NCBI RefSeq assembly: GCF_000367925.1
Contig: NZ_KB849175.1
Location: 149,395 to 213,394, forward strand
Reading direction: 5' to 3'
From: Acinetobacter bohemicus ANC 3994
GTDB taxonomy: Bacteria; Pseudomonadota; Gammaproteobacteria; Pseudomonadales; Moraxellaceae
DNA length: 64,000 nucleotides
The first letter of the stretch is position 1. Each line of letters starts with the position of its first letter. Below, piece by piece: positions 46,244 to 54,581 of this stretch. The translations under genes and the position numbers were made by a program. The notes under the pieces were generated by a model. It searched no databases, was not told where the DNA came from, and worked only from the letters and a program-made list of their open reading frames with translations.

Positions 46244-46436
46244 CGTGTTTGATCCCACAAGGATAAGTACTAAATGGCATGATTATAAAGACCAAGACCA
46301 TAAAATCCACAATTGTTTTTATTAAATTTATAAGTGGTCAATATTGCCAATCCATGTTTTTTTCATACTTCCCTACAAAATTAAGGGATAAGTCGTTTTT
46401 TAGTCTGTATATTCAACAAGATTAATGACTATTTAG

Positions 46437-46568
46437 ATGTATACATTTGGTATCTATGTCTTGATTTTATCTGCAATATTTGTTGCTTTAGAGCATAGTA
46501 AACAGATACAAATGAATCGTATACTCAAGGCTATCCGAACTTTTGTTTACGATGACAATAAAGAATAA
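46437..46568 (+). CDS. Possible 43-aa membrane miniprotein upstream of ompR
   Basis: A reading frame starting MYTFGIYVLILSAIFVALEH and ending FVYDDNKE. The first 20 residues form one hydrophobic helix; the rest is basic then acidic. It ends 11 bases before the ompR start, with the ompR ribosome site AAGGAG in that gap, an operon-like spacing. No clear ribosome site precedes it. The rest of the 336-base region between tex and ompR shows only a TATAAT-like box for the tex side. Unproven. Confidence 0.35.
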   Translation: MYTFGIYVLILSAIFVALEHSKQIQMNRILKAIRTFVYDDNKE

Positions 46569-46579
46569 AGGAGCACATC

Positions 46580-47344
46580 ATGAGTTTAGTTGTACCTGCT
46601 GAAAAAACAGATCCAGTACACACCGAAACTGATCGCGTCGAACGCATTCTCGTTGTAGATGATGATGTGCGATTGCGTACGTTATTACAGCGCTTTCTGG
46701 AAGATAAAGGCTTCGTAGTGAAAACGGCACACGATGCAACACAAATGGATCGTTTGTTACAGCGTGAACTTTTCTCCCTCATCGTGCTCGATTTCATGCT
46801 TCCGGTTGAAGATGGTCTGAGTATTTGTCGTCGTTTACGTCAATCGAACATCGACACCCCTATCATTATGCTGACTGCACGTGGCAGTGATTCTGATCGT
46901 ATTGCAGGACTTGAAGCCGGTGCAGATGACTACTTGCCAAAACCCTTTAATCCAAATGAATTGTTAGCACGTATTCGTGCCGTACTTCGCCGCCAAGTTC
47001 GCGAAGTTCCGGGTGCGCCGAGCCAACATATGGAAGTGGTCAGTTTTGGTCCATGGTCACTGGATTTATCCACACGTACCCTGACGCGTGAAGGTCAAGT
47101 GGTGACGTTAACCACGGGTGAATTCGCTGTACTTAAAGCCTTAGTACAACATCCACGTGAACCGCTTACCCGTGACAAATTAATGAATTTAGCGCGTGGT
47201 CGTGAATGGGGTGCAATGGAGCGCTCAATTGACGTACAGGTGTCACGTTTACGTCGTTTGGTTGAAGAAAACCCAGCCCGTGCGCGCTATATCCAAACTG
47301 TTTGGGGCGTCGGCTATGTCTTTGTTCCAGATGGCGCGGAATAA
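46580..47344 (+). CDS. ompR: Response regulator OmpR
   Basis: A 254-aa OmpR/PhoB-type regulator. The receiver domain (about residues 22-140) has the acidic pocket VVDDD, the phosphoacceptor Asp in VLDFMLP near 72 and the Lys in LPKPFNPNEL. The winged-helix DNA-binding domain (about 150-250) includes LTTGEFAVLKALVQHPREPL and DVQVSRLRRLVEENP. The extended N-terminus MSLVVPAEKTDP is typical of Acinetobacter OmpR. AAGGAG precedes the ATG. The sensor kinase gene lies downstream on the same strand. It controls osmotic and envelope genes. Confidence 0.92.
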   Translation: MSLVVPAEKTDPVHTETDRVERILVVDDDVRLRTLLQRFLEDKGFVVKTAHDATQMDRLLQRELFSLIVLDFMLPVEDGLSICRRLRQSNIDTPIIMLTARGSDSDRIAGLEAGADDYLPKPFNPNELLARIRAVLRRQVREVPGAPSQHMEVVSFGPWSLDLSTRTLTREGQVVTLTTGEFAVLKALVQHPREPLTRDKLMNLARGREWGAMERSIDVQVSRLRRLVEENPARARYIQTVWGVGYVFVPDGAE

Positions 47345-47386
47345 GAAAAAAATCTGACAATATGAACCATATATTTGTCCCTTAAC

Positions 47387-47457
47387 GCCATTCGCTGCTG
47401 TTTGAGCTAACCCTCAATTAAAGGCTCGCATTGAAGTGCGCGAGTTCAGCGAATGGC
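47387..47457. repeat. Palindromic intergenic element between ompR and envZ
   Basis: Inverted arms GCCATTCGCTG (47387-47397) and CAGCGAATGGC (47447-47457) enclose about 50 bases with a further GAGC/GCTC pairing. A second AT-rich inverted stretch (GTTCTTTT / AAAAGAAC) follows at about 47468-47486. It looks like a dispersed intergenic repeat. It lies inside the 231-base gap splitting ompR from envZ. Confidence 0.6.
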
Positions 47458-47575
47458 AAAGTTTTTGGTTCTTTTTTAAAAGAACAATACGAGCTCCTAC
47501 CATTAAAATTAATTCGGTAAGACTCCTTCAAAATTCAACAAATAAAATACTTCAGATTCAGCATAGGAATCAGAT

Positions 47576-49036
47576 GTGAAACTCGAACCCATCGACCCAC
47601 AGAAATTTACCGATTACGAAGCGTATTCAGAAAAGAAACGGACGCGTTCAGAACGTTTTTTGGACAAAATCAAGCCCCGTTCGGCTGCAATGCGTACCAC
47701 CGTGCTGGTGTTATTCATTGTATTTTTCAGTTTATTTATGTCGTTGTGGTTCTTTTGGCGCACCCTCTACCTTCCAGAAATTCAACAACATGCCCGATAT
47801 CTGGGCGTTGAACTCGAAATCATTAACAATCCCGATTTACGCATTTTCCATAATGATGCTGAAGTCGATGTCGACACTTGGTTAAAAAATCGTGTTGGTA
47901 TTGAATACATCACCGACCCCAAAGAATATCCCAGCGTTCGCGACAAAGTCATTGCTGAGTTTTTTACCAATCAAATTGAAAAAAAGCTGGCCAAAGAACT
48001 CAAAGTTGAAAATGTGACGGTCTATTTCCAATTTAAACCCAGTCCCCGTATTTGGATTCAGACCCCTGAAATGAATGGACACTGGGTGCGTGAACCATTG
48101 AAAACCTATGCCAACTATAGCCCTGAACTGGTCTTTGGTTGGTTGCTGGGCGTACCATTGATTGCAGCAGCCATCATTTTAACGCTGGTGCGCCAGCTCA
48201 ACCGCCCTTTACGTCGTTTGCAAAATGCCGCCAATAATTATAGTAAAACTGGTTCGGCACCTTATCTTGAAACCAATCATGGGCCACAAGAAATCCGCGA
48301 GGTGAATCAAGCCTTTAATCATATGATCTATACCTTAGATCAGGCTGAACGCGACCGCCGGATTATGCTGGCCGGCATTTCCCATGACTTACGCACACCC
48401 TTAACCCGCATTCGCTTAAGTGCAGAAATGATGCCTGATGACGACTTTCTTAAAGAAGGTTTAATTTATGATGTCGAGGATATGGATGCCATTCTGAATC
48501 AGTTTATCTCCTACATGCGCGATGGTTCAGATGAGGAAATACAAGACACCGACATTAATATGTTGTTACAAGAATTAGTGGTGCAGTTCAAACCTTTAGA
48601 TATTCGTTTCAAAGCTGAAGATATTCCTGTGATTCAAGCCCGAAGTCTCTCGCTGAAACGCCTGATTGGCAACTTAATTAATAACTCTAAACGCTATGGC
48701 GCTGAACCCATTGAATTGTCAGCAAAAGTTGAAAATGATCATATTTTTATTAGTGTTGCAGACCATGGTGAAGGGATTCCTGAGGATCAAATTGAAGACT
48801 TAATGCAGCCCTTTGTCCGAGGAAATGAAGCCCGTACCGTACAAGGCAGTGGTTTAGGTTTAGCCATTGTTAAACGTATTGTTGACATTCACCAAGGGCA
48901 ACTCACACTGCATAATCGTCCTGAAGGGGGGTTAGAAGCCCTAATCTCTTTACCGATTGTTCAAGAGAAAATTGAGGACAATATTCACAGCACGACATTA
49001 GGAAAAATTAAACAAACATTCAGTGAACGCTTTTAG
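47576..49036 (+). CDS. envZ: Sensor histidine kinase EnvZ
   Basis: A 486-aa inner-membrane kinase. Membrane helices at about residues 40-63 and 185-206 enclose a periplasmic domain; a HAMP region follows (LNRPLRRLQNAANNY near 210). The phosphorylated His is in LAGISHDLRTPLTRIR near 265; ATP-binding motifs are LIGNLINNSKRYG, DHGEGIPEDQ and GSGLGLAIVKRI. It phosphorylates and dephosphorylates OmpR. The start is GTG at 47576, with AGGA seven bases upstream; the overlapping ATG is out of frame. Confidence 0.92.
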   Translation: MKLEPIDPQKFTDYEAYSEKKRTRSERFLDKIKPRSAAMRTTVLVLFIVFFSLFMSLWFFWRTLYLPEIQQHARYLGVELEIINNPDLRIFHNDAEVDVDTWLKNRVGIEYITDPKEYPSVRDKVIAEFFTNQIEKKLAKELKVENVTVYFQFKPSPRIWIQTPEMNGHWVREPLKTYANYSPELVFGWLLGVPLIAAAIILTLVRQLNRPLRRLQNAANNYSKTGSAPYLETNHGPQEIREVNQAFNHMIYTLDQAERDRRIMLAGISHDLRTPLTRIRLSAEMMPDDDFLKEGLIYDVEDMDAILNQFISYMRDGSDEEIQDTDINMLLQELVVQFKPLDIRFKAEDIPVIQARSLSLKRLIGNLINNSKRYGAEPIELSAKVENDHIFISVADHGEGIPEDQIEDLMQPFVRGNEARTVQGSGLGLAIVKRIVDIHQGQLTLHNRPEGGLEALISLPIVQEKIEDNIHSTTLGKIKQTFSERF

Positions 49037-49240
49037 TACTGGTTAAATAAACAACAAACAGTTTTATTTCGCTGTGCAGCTGTTGATTTTTAGCTCATTA
49101 AAATCAATCAATTAAAAATCATCAAAAATTGTTATACCCACATTTTTTCAAAAAATTAGACCTTAGCCTAACAGGCATGCACAATTTGTTTTTAGGACGG
49201 TACAATCTACCCAGTTTCGAACAAGAATTGAGCTTAAACC

Positions 49241-50758
49241 ATGTCTTTAGATCGTATTCGTTTAGCGTCACTTCATGACAAAGTCATGAGCGCAGAACAA
49301 GCTGCTACTTTTATCCAAGATGGTATGACTGTAGGTATGAGTGGTTTTACTCGTGCAGGTGAAGCAAAAGCTGTACCTTTAGCACTTGTAAAACAAGCAA
49401 AGGAAAATCCTTTAAAAATCACGTTAATTACCGGTGCAAGTTTGGGTAATGACCTAGACAAACAATTGACTGAAGCTGGTGTACTTGCTCGTCGTTTACC
49501 ATTCCAAGTCGACAATACTTTACGTAAAGCCATCAACAACGGCGAAGTAATGTTCATCGACCAGCATTTGTCTGAAACAGTTGAACAAATGCGTAACCTT
49601 CAGCTTAAAAAACCTGATGTTGCCATCATTGAAGCGATCGCAATTACCGAAGATGGCGGTATTATTCCAACCACTTCAGTGGGTAACTCTGCAAGCTTTG
49701 CCATTTTTGCTGAAAAAGTGATTGTCGAAATCAATACCAACTTAAGCCCTGCTTTTGAAGGTCTACACGATATTTATATCCCAAGCTATCGTCCAACACG
49801 TCAAGCGATTCCTTTAACTCAGGTCGATGAACGTATTGGTACGCATGCCATCAATATTGATCCATCTAAAATTGTCGGTATCGTGATTAACAATGAATAC
49901 CATGATTCTCCATCTACTGTGACTGAACCAGACGATGAAACTCAAGGTATTGCCAACCACTTGATCAATTTCTTCGAACAAGAAGTTGCTGCTGGTCGTT
50001 TACCGAAAGATTTAGGTCCATTACAAGCGGGTATCGGTTCTATTGCTAATGCAGTATTGACGGGTCTTAAAGATTCAAACTTTGAAGATTTAGTGATGTA
50101 TTCTGAAGTACTTCAAGACTGTACTTTCGAATTAATCGATGCGGGTAAAATGAAATTTGCCTCAGGTAGCTCAATTACACTTTCTGCTAAATATGGCGAA
50201 AAAGTGTTTAACAACCTTGACGCATATAAAGACAAATTGGTGCTTCGCCCACAAGAAATTTCGAACCACCCTGAATTGGTGCGTCGTTTAGGTATTATCG
50301 GCATTAACACTGCACTCGAATTTGATATTTACGGCAACGTAAACTCAACTCACGTTTGCGGGACTAAAATGATGAACGGTATTGGCGGTTCAGGTGACTT
50401 CGCGCGTAATGCTCACTTGGCTATTTTTGTGACCAAGTCGATTGCAAAAGGTGGCGACATCTCTTCAATCGTACCAATGGCTTCGCATATCGATCACTCT
50501 GAACATGATGTCGATATTCTTGTGACTGAGCAAGGTCTTGCCGATTTACGCGGTTTAGCACCACGCGAACGTGCTCGTGCGATTATTGATAACTGTGCAC
50601 ACCCAATGTACCGTGATGCGTTGAATGACTACTTTGATCGTTCTTGTGCAAAAGGCGGACATACGCCTCACCTTCTTCGTGAAGCATTGTCATGGCATGT
50701 TAACTTTGAAGAGCAAGGTCAAATGCTTGTTGCTCAGCCAGAAGCTAAAATTGCTTAA
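49241..50758 (+). CDS. Succinyl-CoA:acetate CoA-transferase family protein
   Basis: A 505-aa class I CoA-transferase of the acetyl-CoA hydrolase/Cat1/AarC group. The catalytic Glu is probably that in VMYSEVLQDCTFE near residue 290; GNSASFAIFAEKVIVEIN, NSTHVCGTKMMNGIGGSGDF and TEQGLADLRGLAPRER are strongly conserved blocks. It would move CoA between succinyl-CoA and acetate (or propionate), linking acetate use to the TCA cycle. Length matches AarC. The name acetyl-CoA hydrolase used for some relatives is probably inaccurate. Confidence 0.85.
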   Translation: MSLDRIRLASLHDKVMSAEQAATFIQDGMTVGMSGFTRAGEAKAVPLALVKQAKENPLKITLITGASLGNDLDKQLTEAGVLARRLPFQVDNTLRKAINNGEVMFIDQHLSETVEQMRNLQLKKPDVAIIEAIAITEDGGIIPTTSVGNSASFAIFAEKVIVEINTNLSPAFEGLHDIYIPSYRPTRQAIPLTQVDERIGTHAINIDPSKIVGIVINNEYHDSPSTVTEPDDETQGIANHLINFFEQEVAAGRLPKDLGPLQAGIGSIANAVLTGLKDSNFEDLVMYSEVLQDCTFELIDAGKMKFASGSSITLSAKYGEKVFNNLDAYKDKLVLRPQEISNHPELVRRLGIIGINTALEFDIYGNVNSTHVCGTKMMNGIGGSGDFARNAHLAIFVTKSIAKGGDISSIVPMASHIDHSEHDVDILVTEQGLADLRGLAPRERARAIIDNCAHPMYRDALNDYFDRSCAKGGHTPHLLREALSWHVNFEEQGQMLVAQPEAKIA

Positions 50759-50777
50759 GCAGTATCATTAATTCGTA

Positions 50778-50806
50778 TAAAAAGCGTACTTCGGTACGCT
50801 TTTTTT
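50778..50806 (+). terminator. Terminator after the CoA-transferase gene
   Basis: AAAGCGTAC / GTACGCTTT stem with the stable loop TTCG and a T-run; it may also work for the opposite strand. Confidence 0.9.
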
Positions 50807-50906
50807 ATGGCTGAAATTCACGTTTAAAGCACATGATTTCCTATCTCGATCCTCGATGATTCAATTCAACCAAGCTCTCTATTCCAGATCATAGCGAATT
50901 CAAATG

Positions 50907-51656
50907 CTATAAACGCTGTTCAATCGCTTTACGATTTTGCTTTTTAATTTTTTCTATTTCTGCATTCAACTGCACTATCTCTGCATATAAAGCATTAAAT
51001 TGCTTTAAGGGTTGATCTTCATAAAACATAAACGTCTGCTTGTTTTTCTGCCATTTATTGTTTTTCAAAACCTCAAACACAGCATCGGCTTTGCTTAAGA
51101 TCTGCAACTCTAATGCAAATAAAGCATGGGTTTGATCACTGTCCCGACTTTCACGTAAGCTATCTGCCAACTGATGTCTCAAATTGGCTTTAATCGACAA
51201 ATGCTTCGCCCGATCTAAAGTATCTTCTTCACGTTGCTGGGTTTGTTGTTGATACTGGGCCGTCAAAAGATGCACTTGTTTTAACATCTGTTCGGTTTCG
51301 ATAAAATTCTGTTTCCGATCTTTCTCTAAACGATCAATATTTAAAAACTGATCCCAATGCAGCGCTTTGAGTTCACGTAAATACTGATTTCTTGCTTCAG
51401 CATTTTGAATCATATCGCTCAGGACAAAGTCTGCCATCACCTTATAATCGCCCTGCAAATGATTATCCGACACATTGATATCGATCGGTTTCGACCAATC
51501 TTGGGCTTGCTGATAAATGAGTTCGGCTTTTTCATACAATACCGTTTGATAGTCTTTAATTTGGCTTAACTCGTCTTGTTGTACCGAATACTGATAAAAC
51601 ATCCAACCAAATACGGTACATGTCGCTAACGCTAAGATTAAAAAAATCTTTGGCAT
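50907..51656 (-). CDS. Membrane-anchored coiled-coil protein, unknown function
   Basis: A 249-aa protein with one N-terminal hydrophobic helix (residues 3-20) followed by a long, highly charged helical region rich in Gln, Lys, Glu and Leu, with probable coiled coils near residues 90-150 and 220-249. No cysteines beyond the one in the helix and no known domain are seen. GGGAG precedes the ATG by six bases. It is probably anchored in the inner membrane with the rest in the periplasm. It has its own promoter region divergent from the FrnE-like gene. Not recognised. Confidence 0.7.
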   Translation of the reverse strand: MPKIFLILALATCTVFGWMFYQYSVQQDELSQIKDYQTVLYEKAELIYQQAQDWSKPIDINVSDNHLQGDYKVMADFVLSDMIQNAEARNQYLRELKALHWDQFLNIDRLEKDRKQNFIETEQMLKQVHLLTAQYQQQTQQREEDTLDRAKHLSIKANLRHQLADSLRESRDSDQTHALFALELQILSKADAVFEVLKNNKWQKNKQTFMFYEDQPLKQFNALYAEIVQLNAEIEKIKKQNRKAIEQRL

Positions 51657-51836
51657 ACGAGACTCCCTTAGACTGACTTTTCAATATGATAACGCGATTC
51701 AGAATACAACTGGTTATTTATTCAGCTAAAATACGGCCAGTTTTTGGTGCCAAATAATCTTTTAATTCAATTTTCATGCTTTAAATTTTACAAGCAACCC
51801 CCATCAATGTAGGCAAGAAAAGAGAAGAGATTGCTC

Positions 51837-52538
51837 ATGCGCGTAGATATTTGGTCAGATGTGGTTTGCCCATTTTGTTATATTGGTAAAAAACGTTTGG
51901 AAGCGGCAGCTAAACAAGCGGGTGTAGAACTTGAAGTTCATTGGCACAGTTATGAACTTGATCCAGAAGCACCCACTCGTCAGGAAGTTTCAAATTCTGA
52001 ACGCCTCGCGCAAAAATACGGACGCACAGTTGCCGATGTTGAAGATATGCAACGCAATATTGCCGCTATGGCTGCTGAGGAAGGAATCCAATTTAATTGG
52101 GAAAATGCCAACTCAGGGAATACCTTCAATGCACATCGTATTATTCATTTAGCGCAAAGCAAAGGTTTAGGCTCAGAAGCCAAAGAAGCCTTTTTCTATA
52201 GCTATATGACGCAAGGTTTATCAATTGGTGAACGTGAAACAATTGAAGACGTCGCTGCACGGATTGGACTCAATCCTGTTGAAGTCGAAGATGTATTAGA
52301 TTCAGAAGAATATGCAGACTTTGTTAAATTTGATGAAGAAGTCGCTCATGATCAATTAAAAGTCACGGGTGTGCCTTTCTTTGTCTTTGATCAACGCATT
52401 GCTTTAGCCGGTGCACAACCGCGCGAAGTCTTTTTACAAGTCTTTGAGAAAGCTTTAGCAGCACCAGAACAAGCCCCTATTGCTGCTGAAGATGCAGCTG
52501 TTTGTAAAGATGATGCCTGTGATCTTCCAGAAAAATAA
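51837..52538 (+). CDS. DsbA family oxidoreductase (FrnE-like)
   Basis: A 233-aa thioredoxin-fold protein without signal peptide. The active site is CPFC at about residues 12-15 in SDVVCPFCYIGKKRLE. The helical insert and NTFNAHRIIHLAQSKG followed by VTGVPFFVFDQRIALAGAQP are the FrnE/2-hydroxychromene isomerase-like arrangement. FrnE proteins act as cytoplasmic disulfide oxidoreductases, sometimes in oxidative stress. A C-terminal pair of cysteines (VCKDDACDL) could be a second redox site. The ATG at 51837 is two codons inside a TTG-started frame. Confidence 0.85.
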   Translation: MRVDIWSDVVCPFCYIGKKRLEAAAKQAGVELEVHWHSYELDPEAPTRQEVSNSERLAQKYGRTVADVEDMQRNIAAMAAEEGIQFNWENANSGNTFNAHRIIHLAQSKGLGSEAKEAFFYSYMTQGLSIGERETIEDVAARIGLNPVEVEDVLDSEEYADFVKFDEEVAHDQLKVTGVPFFVFDQRIALAGAQPREVFLQVFEKALAAPEQAPIAAEDAAVCKDDACDLPEK

Positions 52539-52575
52539 TGCTATTTTTTTGATCTAGATTGAGATGACTAATCAT

Positions 52576-52603
52576 AAAAAATCCCCGAATTCGGGGATTT
52601 TTT
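52576..52603. terminator. Bidirectional terminator, perfect 28-base palindrome
   Basis: AAAAAATCCCCGAA / TTCGGGGATTTTTT is fully self-complementary and serves both the FrnE-like gene and the convergent dodecin gene. Confidence 0.92.
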
Positions 52604-52621
52604 ATGCTCTGATTGATCCAT

Positions 52622-52822
52622 CTAGTCGACCAAAAAACTAATTTTCAAATTAACTCGATATTCGGTAATTTTATTGTCCTGAATAATCACTTTTTGCTCA
52701 TTAATCCAAGCACCTTGTACATTTTTTACCGTTTCCGTCACCTTGCTAATTCCTGTTTGAATGGCATCTTCAAAACTCTTTTGACTACTCGAATTAACTT
52801 CCACAACTTTAGCGATGGCCAT
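52622..52822 (-). CDS. Dodecin family flavin-binding protein
   Basis: A 66-aa protein of the dodecin fold, one helix packed on a three-strand sheet; twelve copies form a hollow shell that stores flavins. AKVVEVNSSSQKSFEDAIQT, then NVQGAWINEQKVIIQDNKI with the flavin-stacking Trp, are typical. Length is standard. It lies between a bidirectional terminator and its own upstream region, as a single gene. Confidence 0.9.
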   Translation of the reverse strand: MAIAKVVEVNSSSQKSFEDAIQTGISKVTETVKNVQGAWINEQKVIIQDNKITEYRVNLKISFLVD

Positions 52823-53062
52823 TTTGGAACCTCAAATTTTATTCTTTTGAAGTCCGATACTAGGCTATTTTTTAGACAAAATATTTAACTTTAACATTAC
52901 AGCGCAAAAACTTACAGAGAGAAACAATACAAGGTTTTATTCCACGAGTCTTACAAAATACAACGTATCTATACAAGGCTTGGACACACAGGCACCAACA
53001 ATTCGCTAGTCTAATATCTGGAACATTTAAGTTCTAAATCATGCAACTTAAAAGAGGTCAAT

Positions 53063-53278
53063 ATGGACACTGAAGCTCAAAATCCTGCTGTTGATTCCCC
53101 CCCTGAACATCACTCATGCTCAAAATCACGTTTTTCACCTACGGTAAAAGGCGTATTGATTGGTGCCGTTGCTGGTAGCATATTATCCCTATTTGGCACT
53201 TTGAGTGGCGCTATTATTGGCGGTATTTCTGGTAAAATTTACGAGAAAAAATGTCACAACAAATGCCATAAAAACTGA
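53063..53278 (+). CDS. Small glycine-zipper protein
   Basis: A 71-aa protein: a polar, His/Pro-containing N-terminus, then a Gly-rich hydrophobic stretch (VLIGAVAGSILSLFGTLSGA then IIGGISGKIYEK), and a Cys/His/Lys tail (KKCHNKCHKN). GxxxG spacing in the helix suggests membrane association or oligomer formation, and the tail could bind metal. GAGG precedes the ATG. No signal peptide is seen. Unrecognised. Confidence 0.6.
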   Translation: MDTEAQNPAVDSPPEHHSCSKSRFSPTVKGVLIGAVAGSILSLFGTLSGAIIGGISGKIYEKKCHNKCHKN

Positions 53279-53505
53279 TATTTTTAAACCAGTTAAGACA
53301 GCTTGTTAATACACAACCTGTCTTAGAGCAAAAACTCCAAATATATGATTTATATAATAATTTAAACTCACCATTCATCTTTTTCCATTCCATTTCTTAG
53401 CCAATTTGATCACTTTTTGTTATTACTCACATGAAGTCTAATTTTTATACTTTCTCCCTTTGGTCCATCTTATTTGGACATCTTCTCTCCTTAAAGGACA
53501 TCATG

Positions 53506-53691
53506 ATGAACGTCATTAAATCGCTTTTGGCTGTCGCTGTTTTGGCTATTTCTGTAAATGCATCTGCGCAAATTGTTTTTATCCCCGATTTTCCTGTTAA
53601 AAAAGCGGTTGAAACAGTGAATGCAGAGCAAAACGTACCTGCTGCTAAAGCTGTGGCTCAAGGAACATCTGAAGCTAAAAAAGCCGCTTAA
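53506..53691 (+). CDS. Small exported protein, unknown function
   Basis: A 61-aa protein with a signal peptide MNVIKSLLAVAVLAISVNAS ending ASAQ near residue 22. The mature part of about 39 residues is Ala/Val/Lys-rich (VPAAKAVAQGTSEAKKAA). AAGGA lies seven bases before the second of two adjacent ATGs, which I choose. A longer frame from 53431 reaches further upstream but has no ribosome site. Followed by a terminator. Unrecognised. Confidence 0.6.
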   Translation: MNVIKSLLAVAVLAISVNASAQIVFIPDFPVKKAVETVNAEQNVPAAKAVAQGTSEAKKAA

Positions 53692-53708
53692 AAACAGCTA
53701 TTTTTTTC

Positions 53709-53743
53709 AAAAAACAGACTTGAGGTAATGGGTCTGTTTTTTT
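53709..53743 (+). terminator. Terminator after the small exported protein gene
   Basis: AAAAAACAGAC / GTCTGTTTTTT stem with a 12-base loop and continued T-run. Confidence 0.8.
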
Positions 53744-53812
53744 ATTTCTGCATCAAAACTCTGCTGTTTGAAAAGTACATCCATCAAAATCTCGAAAGCC
53801 GATCTAATCAAC

Positions 53813-54159
53813 TAATACCAGTCAGTTAAGAAATTACCTAGAATTTTATTTTTTAAATTCATGATGTTATTCGATACGCGGAAATGTCATCCGCAGCTGT
53901 TCGAGGCAAAACTATTTTGGAAAAGTACAGTTTCTGCGATTTATTAATCAATAAAAGGGATTTGACGAGTTTTGCGGTGAGGCACACTGCGCCGCAAGAT
54001 GTCTTTCTTGCGAACTCAAAATATATTTTGAGTTTCTCATTTGGGCTTATCCAAAGTAATAGATGAGCTCAAAGTATCTGATTTAAATATATAAGACTCC
54101 GCTGTGAAGAACTAAAAAGTTAAGGAATTTATTACAAACTCCTTAACTGACTGGCATTA
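53813..54159 (-). mobile_element. IS4-like miniature element (MITE), copy 2
   Basis: A 347-base element, the inverted relative of the one at 43541-43846. Ends are TAATACCAGTCAGTTAAG and CTTAACTGACTGGCATTA. On the minus strand it follows copy 1 closely, for example TAGTTCTTCACA, GGAGTCTTATAT and CATCTATTACTTTGGATAAG. A 61-base middle stretch with its own AACTCAAAATATATTTTGAG palindrome replaces 20 bases of copy 1, which accounts exactly for the length difference. The flanking 11-mers ATCTAATCAAC and CTCCAATTCAC agree at only seven positions, so no clear duplication remains. With its flanks it fills most of the 700 bases without a gene here. No transposase is encoded. Confidence 0.78.
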
Positions 54160-54391
54160 CTCCAATTCACCCGATTCACGACCTGTGACATCAAACAATT
54201 CACCTCATAGTCAGCATTTCTTCTCTTTAGCTAAGCTCAAAATCGAATATTTATTATTCAAAATTTACAATTTTTGTTTTTTATGTCTATAAACTCTCAA
54301 AATATGACAATTTTTTGCATGATTTTTATTTTTAAATCCATATAATCAAAAGCATGAACTTCATCATTTCATCGAATGAAACCGTTTTCTT

Positions 54392-54571
54392 ATGCAAGAA
54401 CTTCAAGCACTGATTCAAGGTAAGATTCCTCCTCAAGCCATCAATATTGAGCAGTTGATTGTGCTTGCTGAACGCTACCCTAAACCGATGTCTGCTGAAT
54501 ATAAATTACTTGAACTGGCCATCAATATTGTCTTGGCAAGTTATCTCGAAAAAGCACAAATACATCTTTAG
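54392..54571 (+). CDS. 59-aa protein ahead of the 495-aa unknown gene
   Basis: A short reading frame beginning MQELQALIQGKIPPQAINIE and ending KAQIHL, helical and mildly acidic, without cysteines or signal peptide. Its stop codon overlaps the GAGG ribosome site of the following gene, ten bases before that gene's ATG, so the two look like a translationally linked pair. No clear ribosome site of its own is visible. Not recognised. Confidence 0.5.
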   Translation: MQELQALIQGKIPPQAINIEQLIVLAERYPKPMSAEYKLLELAINIVLASYLEKAQIHL

Positions 54572-54581
54572 AGGTCAGTTG

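Noticed and set aside
46580..49036. BfmR/BfmS assignment for the two-component pair
   Set aside because: Length and the N-terminal extension of the regulator fit Acinetobacter OmpR, and BfmR as I remember it starts differently and is shorter.
53884..54066. 60-codon frame inside the second miniature element
   Set aside because: Not similar to any transposase, and the corresponding frame is not open in the first copy; treated as non-coding interior.
43541..54159. Composite transposon formed by the two miniature elements
   Set aside because: The outer copies do not share one target duplication, the genes between are core genes, and no transposase is present; two separate insertions are simpler.
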